Source of the DNA: Shewanella eurypsychrophilus
GTDB taxonomy: Bacteria > Pseudomonadota > Gammaproteobacteria > Enterobacterales > Shewanellaceae
DNA: 64,000 nt
Direction: 5' to 3'
NCBI RefSeq assembly: GCF_007004545.3
Contig: NZ_CP045503.2
Span: forward strand, 4,372,102 to 4,436,101
The position numbers and the translations under genes were made by a program. This document shows positions 1 to 9,113 of the stretch, piece by piece. The number at the start of each line of letters is the position of its first letter. Within the stretch, counting starts at the first letter, position 1. Below the pieces are notes generated by a model. That model saw only the letters and a list, made by a program, of their open reading frames with translations, had not been told where the DNA came from and did no database searches.

Positions 1-776
1 GGCGCTGGAGTCGGTGCTTTACGTGGACGACGGTCACGCTTTTCAGCATTAGCATCCGCAGTATCTTCAGCGGCGCGAGCTTCTGTTGAAGTGGTGATAT
101 GATGATCACCAGTCTTCTCAGCCTCTTTACGCGACTTTTCTTCTTCAGCCCAACGCGATGAGTTTTCCTCTGCAAGCTTACGAGCTTCTTCGGCAGCAGC
201 TTTTGCTTCACCATCGACTTTCGCTTTTGTGGCTTGCTCTTGTGCAGTTTGTAACTTATCAGCTTCAGCTTTAGCTGCTTTCTCTTCTGCAGTTTCTACA
301 ACTGGCTTAGCTTTTTCTACAGCAGATAATTTAGCTTTTTCTTTCACAGCGTCAGCAGCTTTCGCTTTCTCAGCCGCAGCGGCATCAGCAGCTACTTTGG
401 CTACAGCGTCTGCTTTAGCCTTAACTTCGGCAGCCTCAACCGCTTTAGTTTCAGCTTCTGCAGCAGCTTCTGCTTCTGCTGCTGGATCACGTTTAACAAA
501 AGTGCGTTTTTTACGTACTTCAACTTTCACGTCTTTAGTGTCACGGCCAGAGCCTACACTTAAAGTAGAAACAGATTTACGCTGTAGCGTCATCTTAGTC
601 GGAGTAGCATCTCCGCCATGTTGTTTCTTTAAAAACTCAAGAAGCTGTTGCTTCTCTGATTCTGAAACCGTGTCTGCTTTATTTTTCTTAATGCCAGCTT
701 CTGAAAACTGCTCGACTAATCGATCTGCAGTTTTTCCTACTTCACCAGCCAGTTTTTCTACTGTTGTATCTGTCAT
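1..776 (-). CDS. infB: Translation initiation factor IF-2, N-terminal part (gene runs off the window)
   Basis: Only the first 258 codons are present; the gene continues past base 1. The start MTDTTVEKLAGEVGKTADRL is the usual IF-2 N-terminal subdomain. After about residue 80 comes the long Ala/Glu/Lys-rich linker typical of enterobacterial-type IF-2. The GTPase and fMet-tRNA-binding domains lie outside the window. IF-2 is the GTPase that places initiator tRNA on the 30S subunit. It sits 26 bp downstream of nusA in the conserved rimP-nusA-infB operon. The low-complexity linker creates a long antisense ORF that is not a gene. Confidence 0.96.
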   Translation of the reverse strand, partial: MTDTTVEKLAGEVGKTADRLVEQFSEAGIKKNKADTVSESEKQQLLEFLKKQHGGDATPTKMTLQRKSVSTLSVGSGRDTKDVKVEVRKKRTFVKRDPAAEAEAAAEAETKAVEAAEVKAKADAVAKVAADAAAAEKAKAADAVKEKAKLSAVEKAKPVVETAEEKAAKAEADKLQTAQEQATKAKVDGEAKAAAEEARKLAEENSSRWAEEEKSRKEAEKTGDHHITTSTEARAAEDTADANAEKRDRRPRKAPTPA

Positions 777-802
777 GTGTTCAATCCCCTCTGTTGAGCG
801 AG

Positions 803-2302
803 TTATTCTTCGTCGCCAAACCAACAGATATTGCGGGCTGCCATGATGAGCTCACCAGCTTTATCTTCTGTCAATTCTTCAATATCTATCAAATCATCTA
901 TGCCTTGTTCGGCCAGATCTTCAAGTGTGATTACGCCTTTGCTAGCGAAAACGAAAGCCAAATGTCTTTCAAGGCCTTCTAGAGCAAGCAAGTCTTCACT
1001 CGGCTCTGCACCGTCAAGTGCTTCTTCCGTTGCTAACGCTCTGGTCGAGATAGCCGCTTTAGCACGCTCTCTCAATGCTTCGACGGTATCTTCATCGAAA
1101 CCATCTATGTCCATCAATTCAGCTGCCGGAACATAAGCAACTTCTTCTAGCGATGTAAACCCTTCATCGGCCAGAATTTGAGCGAAATCTTCGTCGATAT
1201 CTAGATATTCAACGAATAGACTCACAACTTTTGCACTTTCAGCCTGATGCTTAGCCTGCATATCTGCAACCGTCATCACATTCAGTTCCCAACCAGATAA
1301 CTGGGTGGCCAAACGAACGTTCTGTCCATTACGGCCAATAGCTTGAGCTAAACTGTCGGCTTCGACAGCGATATCCATTGAGTGGGTATCTTCATCAACG
1401 ATGATAGAAGCAACATCAGCTGGGGCCATACAGTTAATAACGTATTGCGCTGGGTTATCGTCCCAAAGCACGATATCAACACGCTCGCCATTAAGTTCAT
1501 TAGAAACAGCCTGTACACGTGCACCACGCATACCAACACAAGCACCAATTGGATCAATTCGCTTGTCGTTTGACTTAACAGCAATCTTAGCGCGAGAGCC
1601 TGGGTCACGAGCTGCGCCCATGATCTCAATCATCTCATCAGCAATCTCCGGTACTTCAACACGGAAAAGCTCAATAAGCATTTCAGGTCTAGTACGAGAT
1701 AAGAAAAGCTGAGCACCACGTGCTTCTGGACGTACTGAAAATAGAAAAGCACGAACACGATCACCTGGGCGGAAGTTTTCACGCGCAATGAGGTCTTCTT
1801 TAAATAGAACCGCATCAGCATTACTACCAAGATCGACAACAACGCTTTCACGGTTGCTTTTCTTGACTACGCCAGTGATTAACTCGCCTTCTTTATCCTG
1901 AAACTGCTCAACAACTTGAGCACGCTCGGCTTCTCTTACCTTTTGAACGATCACCTGCTTAGCAGTTTGAGTCGTAATACGGTCAAAAGTAACAGACTCC
2001 ATATCATCTTCGATATAATCGCCAAGCTGGATTTCAGGATCTTCGTACTGAGCAGCCTCTAGCGTTATTTCGCCATAAGGATTTTCTAATGGTTCACCTG
2101 TGTCTTCAACAACCATCCAGCGACGGAAAGTTTCATACCCGCCGGTTTTACGATCGATTTCGACACGAACTTCGATCTCACCTTCGTGTTTCTTCTTTGT
2201 AGCCGTAGCTAAAGCAATTTCCAGCGCTTCGAAAATCTTTTCGCGAGGAACGCCTTTCTCATTTGAAACCGCCTCAGCGACTAGCAGAATCTCTTTATTC
2301 AT
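803..2302 (-). CDS. nusA: Transcription termination/antitermination protein NusA
   Basis: 499 residues, the full length of the E. coli-type protein. The order is an N-terminal RNA-polymerase-binding domain (about 1-125, start MNKEILLVAEAVSNEKG), an S1 domain (about 135-200), two KH domains (about 200-345, with GACVGMRGARVQ and AIGRNGQNVR) and two C-terminal acidic repeats ending NICWFGDEE. NusA modulates pausing, Rho-independent termination and antitermination. It lies between rimP (28 bp upstream) and infB (26 bp downstream). In E. coli this operon is autoregulated by NusA; the hairpins upstream of rimP make that plausible here. Confidence 0.98.
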   Translation of the reverse strand: MNKEILLVAEAVSNEKGVPREKIFEALEIALATATKKKHEGEIEVRVEIDRKTGGYETFRRWMVVEDTGEPLENPYGEITLEAAQYEDPEIQLGDYIEDDMESVTFDRITTQTAKQVIVQKVREAERAQVVEQFQDKEGELITGVVKKSNRESVVVDLGSNADAVLFKEDLIARENFRPGDRVRAFLFSVRPEARGAQLFLSRTRPEMLIELFRVEVPEIADEMIEIMGAARDPGSRAKIAVKSNDKRIDPIGACVGMRGARVQAVSNELNGERVDIVLWDDNPAQYVINCMAPADVASIIVDEDTHSMDIAVEADSLAQAIGRNGQNVRLATQLSGWELNVMTVADMQAKHQAESAKVVSLFVEYLDIDEDFAQILADEGFTSLEEVAYVPAAELMDIDGFDEDTVEALRERAKAAISTRALATEEALDGAEPSEDLLALEGLERHLAFVFASKGVITLEDLAEQGIDDLIDIEELTEDKAGELIMAARNICWFGDEE

Positions 2303-2330
2303 CCTCTTGCCCCGTTGATTTTTGAATCCA

Positions 2331-2786
2331 TCAAAACTTAGCGATTAAGTTGCCTTTGCGGATATTATCCAAGGCAATAATCAATTCGTTACCATCTACA
2401 GCAAGAGTAAGCGTCTGCCCCTCAACCCCTGTAACGGTCCCTTTTAAATTACGACTACCTGCAACAGGCATAGTCAGTTGAATTTTTACTGTCTCGTCGA
2501 TGTAACTAGCATATTGCTCAACCGTAAATAGCGGTCTGTCCACACCGGGAGAAGAAACTTCTAATGTGTATTCGGTTGAAATGGGATCCTCAACATCGAG
2601 CACAGCACTGATCTGTCGACTGCTTTCAGCACAATCTTCAATGAAAATGCCTTTGTCATTATCGATATACACTCTTAACGTTGAGTGCTTACCGGCTTGA
2701 ATATATTCCAAGCCCCAAAGTCTGTGACCCAATGCCTCAACTGGAGATTTGAGCATCTCTTCCAGTCTTTTTTCTATAGTAGCCAA
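2331..2786 (-). CDS. rimP: Ribosome maturation factor RimP
   Basis: 151 residues matching the RimP (YhbC) family, with the conserved segments ALGHRLWGLEYIQ, STLRVYIDNDKGI, LEVSSPGVDRPLF and a C-terminal SH3-like domain. It is needed for 30S subunit maturation. The start codon is TTG: the minus strand reads GGGGGGTCACA-TTG-GCT-ACT, giving a G-rich Shine-Dalgarno five to seven bases before TTG, and no ATG gives a better fit. It is the first protein gene of rimP-nusA-infB. A terminator-like hairpin ends only about 18 bases before this start. Confidence 0.96.
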   Translation of the reverse strand: MATIEKRLEEMLKSPVEALGHRLWGLEYIQAGKHSTLRVYIDNDKGIFIEDCAESSRQISAVLDVEDPISTEYTLEVSSPGVDRPLFTVEQYASYIDETVKIQLTMPVAGSRNLKGTVTGVEGQTLTLAVDGNELIIALDNIRKGNLIAKF

Positions 2787-2803
2787 TGTGACCCCCCGAA
2801 AAA

Positions 2804-2824
2804 CAAAAAAGGGCTAAATAGCCC
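2804..2824 (-). terminator. Terminator-like hairpin immediately before rimP
   Basis: On the minus strand a GGGCTA/TAGCCC stem with a two-base central loop is followed by TTTTTTG. It sits between the initiator tRNA gene and the TTG start of rimP, so it is either a second tRNA terminator or an attenuator in the rimP-nusA-infB leader. Confidence 0.75.
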
Positions 2825-2867
2825 CAGTACAACACTGCATAAACAGCATTTTATAAGTTTCAGATAA

Positions 2868-2890
2868 CAAAAAACCCCGTAATAACGAGG
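2868..2890 (-). terminator. Rho-independent terminator after tRNA-fMet
   Basis: On the minus strand CCTCGT-TATT-ACGGGG (one G-U pair) is followed by TTTTTTGTT. It lies about 60 bases downstream of the initiator tRNA and would end that transcript. Confidence 0.8.
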
Positions 2891-2949
2891 TCGTTGAATT
2901 TAAAACCTGTAACCAATATTAGCCTAAATTACACTAAATATTGGGAAGC

Positions 2950-3026
<77 letters not shown>

Positions 3027-3117
3027 TCAACTGCTGCAAGTATATTGAGTAATCTCGATACTTGCAATAATAAAGCATCAAACACTTCATTATTTTGATT
3101 TCAAACGAAATCAAATT

Positions 3118-3204
3118 TGGTGCGGATGGGGGGACTTGAACCCCCACGAGCTTGCGCTCACCAGCCCCTCAAGCTGGCGTGTCTACCAATTCCACCACAT
3201 CCGC
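3118..3204 (-). tRNA. tRNA-Leu (GAG)
   Basis: 87 bases with encoded CCA. It is a class II tRNA with a long variable arm (GGTGAGCGCAAGCTCGT region). The anticodon loop TTGAGGG gives anticodon GAG. The acceptor stem GCGGATG pairs with CATCCGC. It lies between secG and the initiator tRNA, the place of leuU in E. coli. Confidence 0.97.
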
Positions 3205-3353
3205 ATGTGCATCTTTTAAATAAAGAGTCTTAATTTACATCTTAAGAGAGATGACTGCTTTTCCTCTATATACAATTAGCTTGAGAATACTAATCAGAGG
3301 GCTGCACAGTAACAGCGAGACTAATAGATAAACTTTATAAAACAGTTTACTAC

Positions 3354-3698
3354 TTAGTCAGGAATCTTGTCTTCAGTAGGTTCTTGCTGCTTAGCGTCTT
3401 CAGTAACTTGCTCAGTCACCTGCGCTGCACCAGCACCTAAATTATTCCATGCATCTTCAGACTTAGTATGGTTAGCACTTAGGTTACCAATGATAAGACT
3501 AAGAGCAAAAAAACCAACTGCCAATACTGCAGTAGAACGAGTCAAAAAGTTACCTGCACCCGATGACCCAAACAAAGTAGCCGAAGCACCTGCACCAAAA
3601 GAGGCACCCATGTCAGCACCTTTACCTTGTTGAATAAGGATTAGACCTACTAGGCCAATCGCAACCAACAAGTAAACAACCATTAAAACTTCATACAT
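3354..3698 (-). CDS. secG: Protein translocase subunit SecG
   Basis: 114 residues. Two membrane segments are visible (about residues 3-20 and 52-72), with the conserved LLVAIGLVGLILIQQGKGADMGASFGAG-type core between and around them, here including LIQQGKGADMG and a GSSGAGNFL turn. The acidic, Gln/Glu-rich tail is variable in the family. SecG joins SecYE and stimulates protein export. It begins one base downstream of the tpiA stop, so the two are almost certainly co-transcribed, and the tRNA-Leu gene follows it. Confidence 0.95.
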   Translation of the reverse strand: MYEVLMVVYLLVAIGLVGLILIQQGKGADMGASFGAGASATLFGSSGAGNFLTRSTAVLAVGFFALSLIIGNLSANHTKSEDAWNNLGAGAAQVTEQVTEDAKQQEPTEDKIPD

Positions 3699-3699
3699 A

Positions 3700-4482
3700 T
3701 TATGCGCTCATCGCTATTGAACATAAACTTAAAAACTCGGTTGAATTTAAGCTTACGCCGCCAATTAATCCACCGTCTACATCAGGTTGAGCAAATAAAT
3801 CTGCTGCGTTACTTGGTGTTACGCTTCCACCGTACAAAATCCTGATATTTTCTCCAATATATGGAGACACTTCAGAGAGACGCTTGCGTATAAACGCATG
3901 AACTTCTTGCGCCTGCTCTGGCGTAGCACTCTTACCCGTCCCTACTGCCCATAATGGTTCGTAAGCGATAATTGCGTTATCAAAAGCCATGGTGCCATTT
4001 TTTTGAATGACAATATCTAGCTCTTCTGCGATGACTTCAAAAGTTCTTCTCGCTTCTCTAGCTGGACCTGATTCACCAACACAAAGTATTGGAGTCAAAC
4101 CATGTTTCTGAGCTGCAGCAAATTTCTCTGCTACTATATTACTCGTCTCTCCGTACATACGGCGACGTTCGGAGTGACCGATAATAACATATCGACATCC
4201 TGAATCTTTTAGCATTTGACCTGATACTTCACCGGTGTATGCACCAAAGTCATGTTGACTTAGGTTCTGTGCACCCATTCTAACTAAGCAACCATTTAAG
4301 GCTTCTTTGTTGCTATCTAGTTCCTGCCTGACGCTTTCAAGGTAAATACTCGGTGGACATAACACCACTTCCGCTGAATCATTTTGCAGCTTGGTAGCGA
4401 ATTTCTTGAATAGCTCTTGTGCAAGCTGTGCACTGCCATTCATTTTCCAATTACCAGCGACCATCGGACGTCTTAGTGCCAT
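3700..4482 (-). CDS. tpiA: Triosephosphate isomerase
   Basis: 260 residues from the chosen start; interconverts dihydroxyacetone phosphate and glyceraldehyde-3-phosphate. The catalytic Lys in NWKMNG, the electrophilic His in IIGHSERR and the catalytic Glu in YEPLWAVGTG are all present, as is the phosphate-binding GGSV/GGLIGG loop near the end. I chose the second of two in-frame ATGs: AGGAG lies six bases before it but directly abuts the upstream ATG at 4488. It sits between glmM and secG, a position where E. coli has no tpiA. The product is a cytoplasmic (beta/alpha)8 barrel. Confidence 0.97.
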   Translation of the reverse strand: MALRRPMVAGNWKMNGSAQLAQELFKKFATKLQNDSAEVVLCPPSIYLESVRQELDSNKEALNGCLVRMGAQNLSQHDFGAYTGEVSGQMLKDSGCRYVIIGHSERRRMYGETSNIVAEKFAAAQKHGLTPILCVGESGPAREARRTFEVIAEELDIVIQKNGTMAFDNAIIAYEPLWAVGTGKSATPEQAQEVHAFIRKRLSEVSPYIGENIRILYGGSVTPSNAADLFAQPDVDGGLIGGVSLNSTEFLSLCSIAMSA

Positions 4483-4673
4483 TACCATCTCCTCTGAAAG
4501 CGGCGTGAATAATAGCGAACCACTTGTTAAGTTACAATAGCTAAATCGCTAATTTTTTAGATTAATGGTCGAAGCGTTGTTTTTTCAATCGCCACGACAC
4601 ATTAATTAAACAATCTCAGCCAGTAGAGCAAGAATCAGCCACGAATAAAGCCCATACAGGTCATCGATGATGT

Positions 4674-6017
4674 CTAGACTAAATTTCTAACTTTATCGGC
4701 AATATAGTTGGCATGAGTTAACACATCGGCTTCAACGTCACCTTCAACCATGACTCGAATCAGAGGCTCTGTACCAGATTTACGCAGTAACACTCGACCA
4801 CGCTCACCGAGTTTACTCTCAACTTCACGTTGAGCAGCCAATACCTCTTCGGACTCGAGTGGATTGTGCTCGCCTTCAAAGCGAACATTGACTAACACCT
4901 GTGGCAGCATCTTAATATTTTTAGTCAGCTCTTCAAGGGTCGCATTGCTTCTCCTCATCGCTGCCAATACTAAGATCCCAGCCACAATACCGTCACCAGT
5001 AGTGCCATGGTCTAAATTAAGAATATGACCCGAATTCTCACCGCCTATGCGCCAGTTATTCTCTTTTAATAGCTGCATCACGTAACGGTCGCCCACTTTG
5101 GAACGCAGGAAGGGAATATCCAGATCAGTTAAAGCCAATTCAAGCCCTAAATTAGACATTAAGGTGCCGACTACGCCACCCTGAAGCACGCCTCTTGATT
5201 TAGCATCACACGCCAAAATATAAAGTATTTCATCACCGTCAATCACTCGGCCATAACGATCAACCATCATGATACGGTCACCGTCACCATCCAGGGCAAT
5301 ACCGAGATCGGCCCCTTCAGCTATTACCGTTTCACAGATTTTAGCCATAGAGGTCGCGCCGACCTCGTGATTAATATTTAACCCATCAGGTTTATCGCCA
5401 ATAGCAATCACATCGGCGCCCAATTCACGAAAGACATTGGGTGCAATATGATAGGTAGCGCCATGGGCACAATCAACCACTATCTTTAAACCATGAAGCG
5501 TCTGATCGGCAGGGAAATTACCCTTACAGTATTCGATATATCGGCCAGGGGCATCGTCAATACGTGACACTTTACCTAAAAGGTGTGACTCAACACAGGT
5601 CAGTGGCTTATCTAACTCTTTTTCTATCTCCAACTCGATGGCATCATCAAGCTTACTGCCATCAGTGGAGAAGAATTTGATACCATTATCATAATATGGG
5701 TTATGGGAAGCACTGATAACCACTCCCGCTTCGGCCCTAAATGTTCGAGTCAAATAAGCGACTGCGGGTGTAGGCATAGGCCCTAGCAACATAACATTCA
5801 GACCTGCAGCTGATAAGCCGGCCTCCATTGCTGACTCAAATAGATAGCCAGATATCCGTGTATCTTTACCAATAATGACTTTTTTAGTTCCGCTTCTTGA
5901 TAGGACCCGTCCCGCGGCCCATCCAAGTTTTAGTGCCAATTCTGGCGTCATTTTACCTGCGCCGACTTTGCCTCGAATACCGTCAGTTCCGAAAAATTTT
6001 CTCACTTCATACCCCAT
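4674..6017 (-). CDS. glmM: Phosphoglucosamine mutase
   Basis: 447 residues; converts glucosamine-6-phosphate to glucosamine-1-phosphate for UDP-GlcNAc, and so for peptidoglycan and lipopolysaccharide. The N-terminal RKFFGTDGIRG, the phosphoserine loop VISASHNPYYDNG, the metal loop DGDGDRIMMVD, the sugar-binding GGENSGH and the phosphate-binding RKSGTEPLIRVM are all intact. Two starts are possible: ATG at 6017, with AGGA six bases upstream, or GTG four codons later, which matches the usual family N-terminus more closely. It lies 125 bp downstream of folP, as in E. coli. Confidence 0.97.
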   Translation of the reverse strand: MGYEVRKFFGTDGIRGKVGAGKMTPELALKLGWAAGRVLSRSGTKKVIIGKDTRISGYLFESAMEAGLSAAGLNVMLLGPMPTPAVAYLTRTFRAEAGVVISASHNPYYDNGIKFFSTDGSKLDDAIELEIEKELDKPLTCVESHLLGKVSRIDDAPGRYIEYCKGNFPADQTLHGLKIVVDCAHGATYHIAPNVFRELGADVIAIGDKPDGLNINHEVGATSMAKICETVIAEGADLGIALDGDGDRIMMVDRYGRVIDGDEILYILACDAKSRGVLQGGVVGTLMSNLGLELALTDLDIPFLRSKVGDRYVMQLLKENNWRIGGENSGHILNLDHGTTGDGIVAGILVLAAMRRSNATLEELTKNIKMLPQVLVNVRFEGEHNPLESEEVLAAQREVESKLGERGRVLLRKSGTEPLIRVMVEGDVEADVLTHANYIADKVRNLV

Positions 6018-6141
6018 AAATTATCCTGTTCTGAGGATAAAATTTTGTACTAGATTACAAGCCGCTTCCATGACATAAGCTGAATAATTCTTATATGGCA
6101 GCTTAGCTATTTGTTATTTGTTATTTACTAAACGGTTTACG

Positions 6142-6984
6142 TTAAGCCAATTGATTGAACTCTTCTGTAGCTGACATCACTTTCAAAATATCGACCGTTT
6201 CAGCGACATCGTGCACCCTGAGTATATTCGCTCCTTGCTGCGCAGCGAGTATTGCACCGGCGAGACTTCCAGCAAGACGTTCTTGGGGGGCACGGTTTAA
6301 TAAGCTTCCCATCATAGACTTTCTCGATAGACCAATGAGTAAGGGTAGTTCTAAAGCCTTAAGCTCTGCTAATCGGTTAAGTATCTCATAATTATGCACT
6401 AACGTTTTACCGAAGCCAAAACCGGGATCAAGTAAAATATGTTCTCGTTTAATGCCAGCTTTTAAACACGATGCAAGTCTTTGCTCAAAGAATACCGCAA
6501 TATCACCAATAACATCTTGATACTCTGGCGCATGCTGCATCGTTCTAGGCCGCCCTTGCATATGCATTAAGCACACAGGAACATTTAACTTAGCAGCCAC
6601 TTCTACCGCATCTGGTTCTTGTAACGCTCTCACATCATTAATCATATGTGCGCCAGCAAGGATGGCCTGCTCCATGACTTTGGGCTTGCTGGTATCGATT
6701 GATATCCAAACATCGTGATGGCTTGCTACATATTGAATTAAAGGGATCACTCTATTGAGTTCATCTGTAAGTGTCACATCGGCTGCACCAGGCCTTGTAG
6801 ATTCACCTCCGATATCAATGATCTTGGCGCCCTGCTCAACCATAGCGTCTGCATGTTGACAAGCTAGGTCAAAGCTAGAAAATTGACCACCATCAGAGAA
6901 TGAATCTGGTGTCACATTTAGAATGCCCATCACCACAGGTGAAGTTAATTCCAGAGTTCTCTGTCCACTGCAAATTTGAAACAC
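6142..6984 (-). CDS. folP: Dihydropteroate synthase
   Basis: 280 residues; condenses p-aminobenzoate with hydroxymethyl-dihydropterin pyrophosphate in folate synthesis, and is the sulfonamide target. Both signatures are present: MGILNVTPDSFSDGG near residue 20 and GAKIIDIGGESTRPGA near residue 55. DPGFGFGK and the C-terminal RVHDVAET are also conserved. The start codon is GTG, with GGAG five bases before it; an ATG two bases upstream is out of frame. A strong terminator lies between ftsH and this gene, so folP-glmM probably also has its own promoter. Confidence 0.97.
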   Translation of the reverse strand: MFQICSGQRTLELTSPVVMGILNVTPDSFSDGGQFSSFDLACQHADAMVEQGAKIIDIGGESTRPGAADVTLTDELNRVIPLIQYVASHHDVWISIDTSKPKVMEQAILAGAHMINDVRALQEPDAVEVAAKLNVPVCLMHMQGRPRTMQHAPEYQDVIGDIAVFFEQRLASCLKAGIKREHILLDPGFGFGKTLVHNYEILNRLAELKALELPLLIGLSRKSMMGSLLNRAPQERLAGSLAGAILAAQQGANILRVHDVAETVDILKVMSATEEFNQLA

Positions 6985-7045
6985 ATAAACTCCATTAGAA
7001 AGTTCACGTTGATTGAAATAATAAAATTATCAATTCACGTAAACA

Positions 7046-7070
7046 AGAAAACCCCATAACGGGGTTTTCT
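7046..7070 (-). terminator. Rho-independent terminator after ftsH
   Basis: AGAAAACCCC and its complement GGGGTTTTCT enclose a five-base loop, with T/A runs on both sides. It lies 19 bases after the ftsH stop and separates rlmE-ftsH from folP-glmM. Confidence 0.85.
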
Positions 7071-7088
7071 TTACTTCAATTGATGTAA

Positions 7089-9059
7089 TTACTTAGCTGG
7101 TGATTCGTCTGCATCTTTAATATCGGTATCAACGTCTGCTTTTTGCTCGGTTTCTGTGCTTTCTTCAGCACTTTCTTCTGAACTTTCTGACTTAGTTGCA
7201 TTACCTTTATCATCATTGCTTGAGCCGTTATCATCCATATTCCAATCTGCTGGAGCACGAACTTCACGACGTTCCATCAAGTCTTCAATCATGTTTGAAT
7301 CTATGGTTTCATATTTCATCAATGCATCTTTCATCGCATGAAGAATATCCATATTGTCATTGAGGAATGTCTGGGCACGTTCATAGTTATTATCGATAAG
7401 CATTTTGACTTCAGCATCGATTAGACTAGCCGTTTCATCGGACATATGCTGAGTCTTACCCATGCTACGTCCTAAGAAAACTTCATTCTCATCTTCAGCA
7501 TAGAGCACTGGACCTAACTTTTCAGAGAAGCCCCACTGAGTCACCATGTTACGAGCAATCGATGTGGCATACTTGATGTCTTGTGACGCACCAGTAGATA
7601 CTCTTTCACGACCATAAATAATCTCTTCAGCAAGACGTCCACCGTAAGCGACTGAGATTTGGCTCTCTAACTTACGACGACTCTGACTAATTGCATCAGC
7701 TTCAGGTAAGAAGAAGGTTACACCTAACGCGCGACCACGAGGAATAATGGTCACCTTGTGTACAGGATCGTGTTCAGGAACGAGACAACCTACAATCGCA
7801 TGACCAGCTTCGTGATAGGCTGTCATCTCTTTATCTTCTTCAGACATAACCATAGTACGGCGCTCTGCACCCATCATGATTTTGTCTTTTGCACTTTCAA
7901 ACTCTTCCATGCCTACGACACGACGACTACCACGTGCCGCAAATAAAGCAGCCTCGTTAACTAGGTTAGCCAAATCGGCACCGGAGAAGCCTGGTGTACC
8001 ACGAGCGATAACGCTTGCTTTTACATCATCGGCTAATGGCACTTTACGCATGTGTACTTTAAGGATCTGTTCACGTCCTCGTACATCCGGTAAACCAACC
8101 ACTACCTGGCGGTCAAATCGACCTGGACGCAATAACGCAGCATCAAGAACATCTGGTCTGTTTGTCGCAGCAATGACGATAACACCTTCATTGCCTTCGA
8201 AACCGTCCATCTCAACCAGCAACTGGTTCAGTGTTTGTTCACGTTCATCATGTCCACCACCGACACCAGCGCCACGTTGGCGACCAACGGCATCGATTTC
8301 ATCGATAAAGATAATACAAGGTGCTGACTTTTTAGCTTGTTCAAACATGTCACGCACACGAGATGCACCAACACCAACAAACATTTCAACAAAATCAGAA
8401 CCAGAAATAGTAAAGAATGGGACTTTAGCTTCACCCGCAATGGCTTTAGCAATTAGCGTTTTACCGGTACCTGGTGGACCTACTAACAAAACACCAGTAG
8501 GAATTCGACCGCCTAACTTTTGGAAACGCGTCGGTTCTTTTAAGTAATCAACCAATTCTTTAACGTCTTCTTTCGCTTCGTCACAACCAGCAACGTCAGC
8601 AAAAGTCGTTTTAATTTGGTCTTCGCTCATCAATTTGGCTTTACTCTTACCAAATGACATCGCGCCTTTGCCACCACCGCCTTGCATCTGACGCATGAAG
8701 AATATCCACACTCCGATCAGCAATAACATCGGGAACCAAGAGATAAATATTTGAGTCAAAAACCCAGACTCTTCAGCCTCCTGACCCTTCATGCTTACCC
8801 CTTTACGATCGAGATCATTAATTAGATCCTGATCATACATGGGCATGATAGTCGTGAACTGTTCCCCTGTACGTTTAGTACCTTCAATCGTACGTTGATC
8901 GCTCATGATTTCGACAGTGTTTATCTGACCACTACGAACATCATCTAAGAACGCGGAATAATCCATCTTCGACGCTGTGGAAGAAGAGGGGGAATAGCCC
9001 TGAAATACAGACATCAATACTACAGCGATGACTACCCAGAGAATTAAATTTTTTGCCAT
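7089..9059 (-). CDS. ftsH: ATP-dependent zinc metalloprotease FtsH
   Basis: 656 residues, anchored in the inner membrane by two segments (about 4-22 and 100-120) that bracket a periplasmic domain. Walker A GPPGTGKT, Walker B FIDEIDAVG, the second-region-of-homology arginines (RPGRFDRQ) and the zinc site HEAGH are intact. FtsH degrades unassembled membrane proteins and short-lived cytoplasmic ones; in E. coli these include sigma-32 and LpxC. I start at the ATG giving MAKNLILWVV, as in E. coli; the longer frame would need an upstream TTG without a better ribosome site. The acidic C-terminal tail is Asp/Glu/Ser rich. It is co-transcribed with rlmE, 54 bp upstream. Confidence 0.98.
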   Translation of the reverse strand: MAKNLILWVVIAVVLMSVFQGYSPSSSTASKMDYSAFLDDVRSGQINTVEIMSDQRTIEGTKRTGEQFTTIMPMYDQDLINDLDRKGVSMKGQEAEESGFLTQIFISWFPMLLLIGVWIFFMRQMQGGGGKGAMSFGKSKAKLMSEDQIKTTFADVAGCDEAKEDVKELVDYLKEPTRFQKLGGRIPTGVLLVGPPGTGKTLIAKAIAGEAKVPFFTISGSDFVEMFVGVGASRVRDMFEQAKKSAPCIIFIDEIDAVGRQRGAGVGGGHDEREQTLNQLLVEMDGFEGNEGVIVIAATNRPDVLDAALLRPGRFDRQVVVGLPDVRGREQILKVHMRKVPLADDVKASVIARGTPGFSGADLANLVNEAALFAARGSRRVVGMEEFESAKDKIMMGAERRTMVMSEEDKEMTAYHEAGHAIVGCLVPEHDPVHKVTIIPRGRALGVTFFLPEADAISQSRRKLESQISVAYGGRLAEEIIYGRERVSTGASQDIKYATSIARNMVTQWGFSEKLGPVLYAEDENEVFLGRSMGKTQHMSDETASLIDAEVKMLIDNNYERAQTFLNDNMDILHAMKDALMKYETIDSNMIEDLMERREVRAPADWNMDDNGSSNDDKGNATKSESSEESAEESTETEQKADVDTDIKDADESPAK

Positions 9060-9113
9060 ATCACTCAAAATTACTAGACCTCATACAGTCTTGCGATAAC
9101 TGACGCTAGGGTA

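Noticed and set aside
229..846. 205-residue plus-strand ORF rich in Ala and Ser
   Set aside because: It is the complement of the Ala/Glu/Lys linker of infB and extends into the nusA end; low-complexity shadow.
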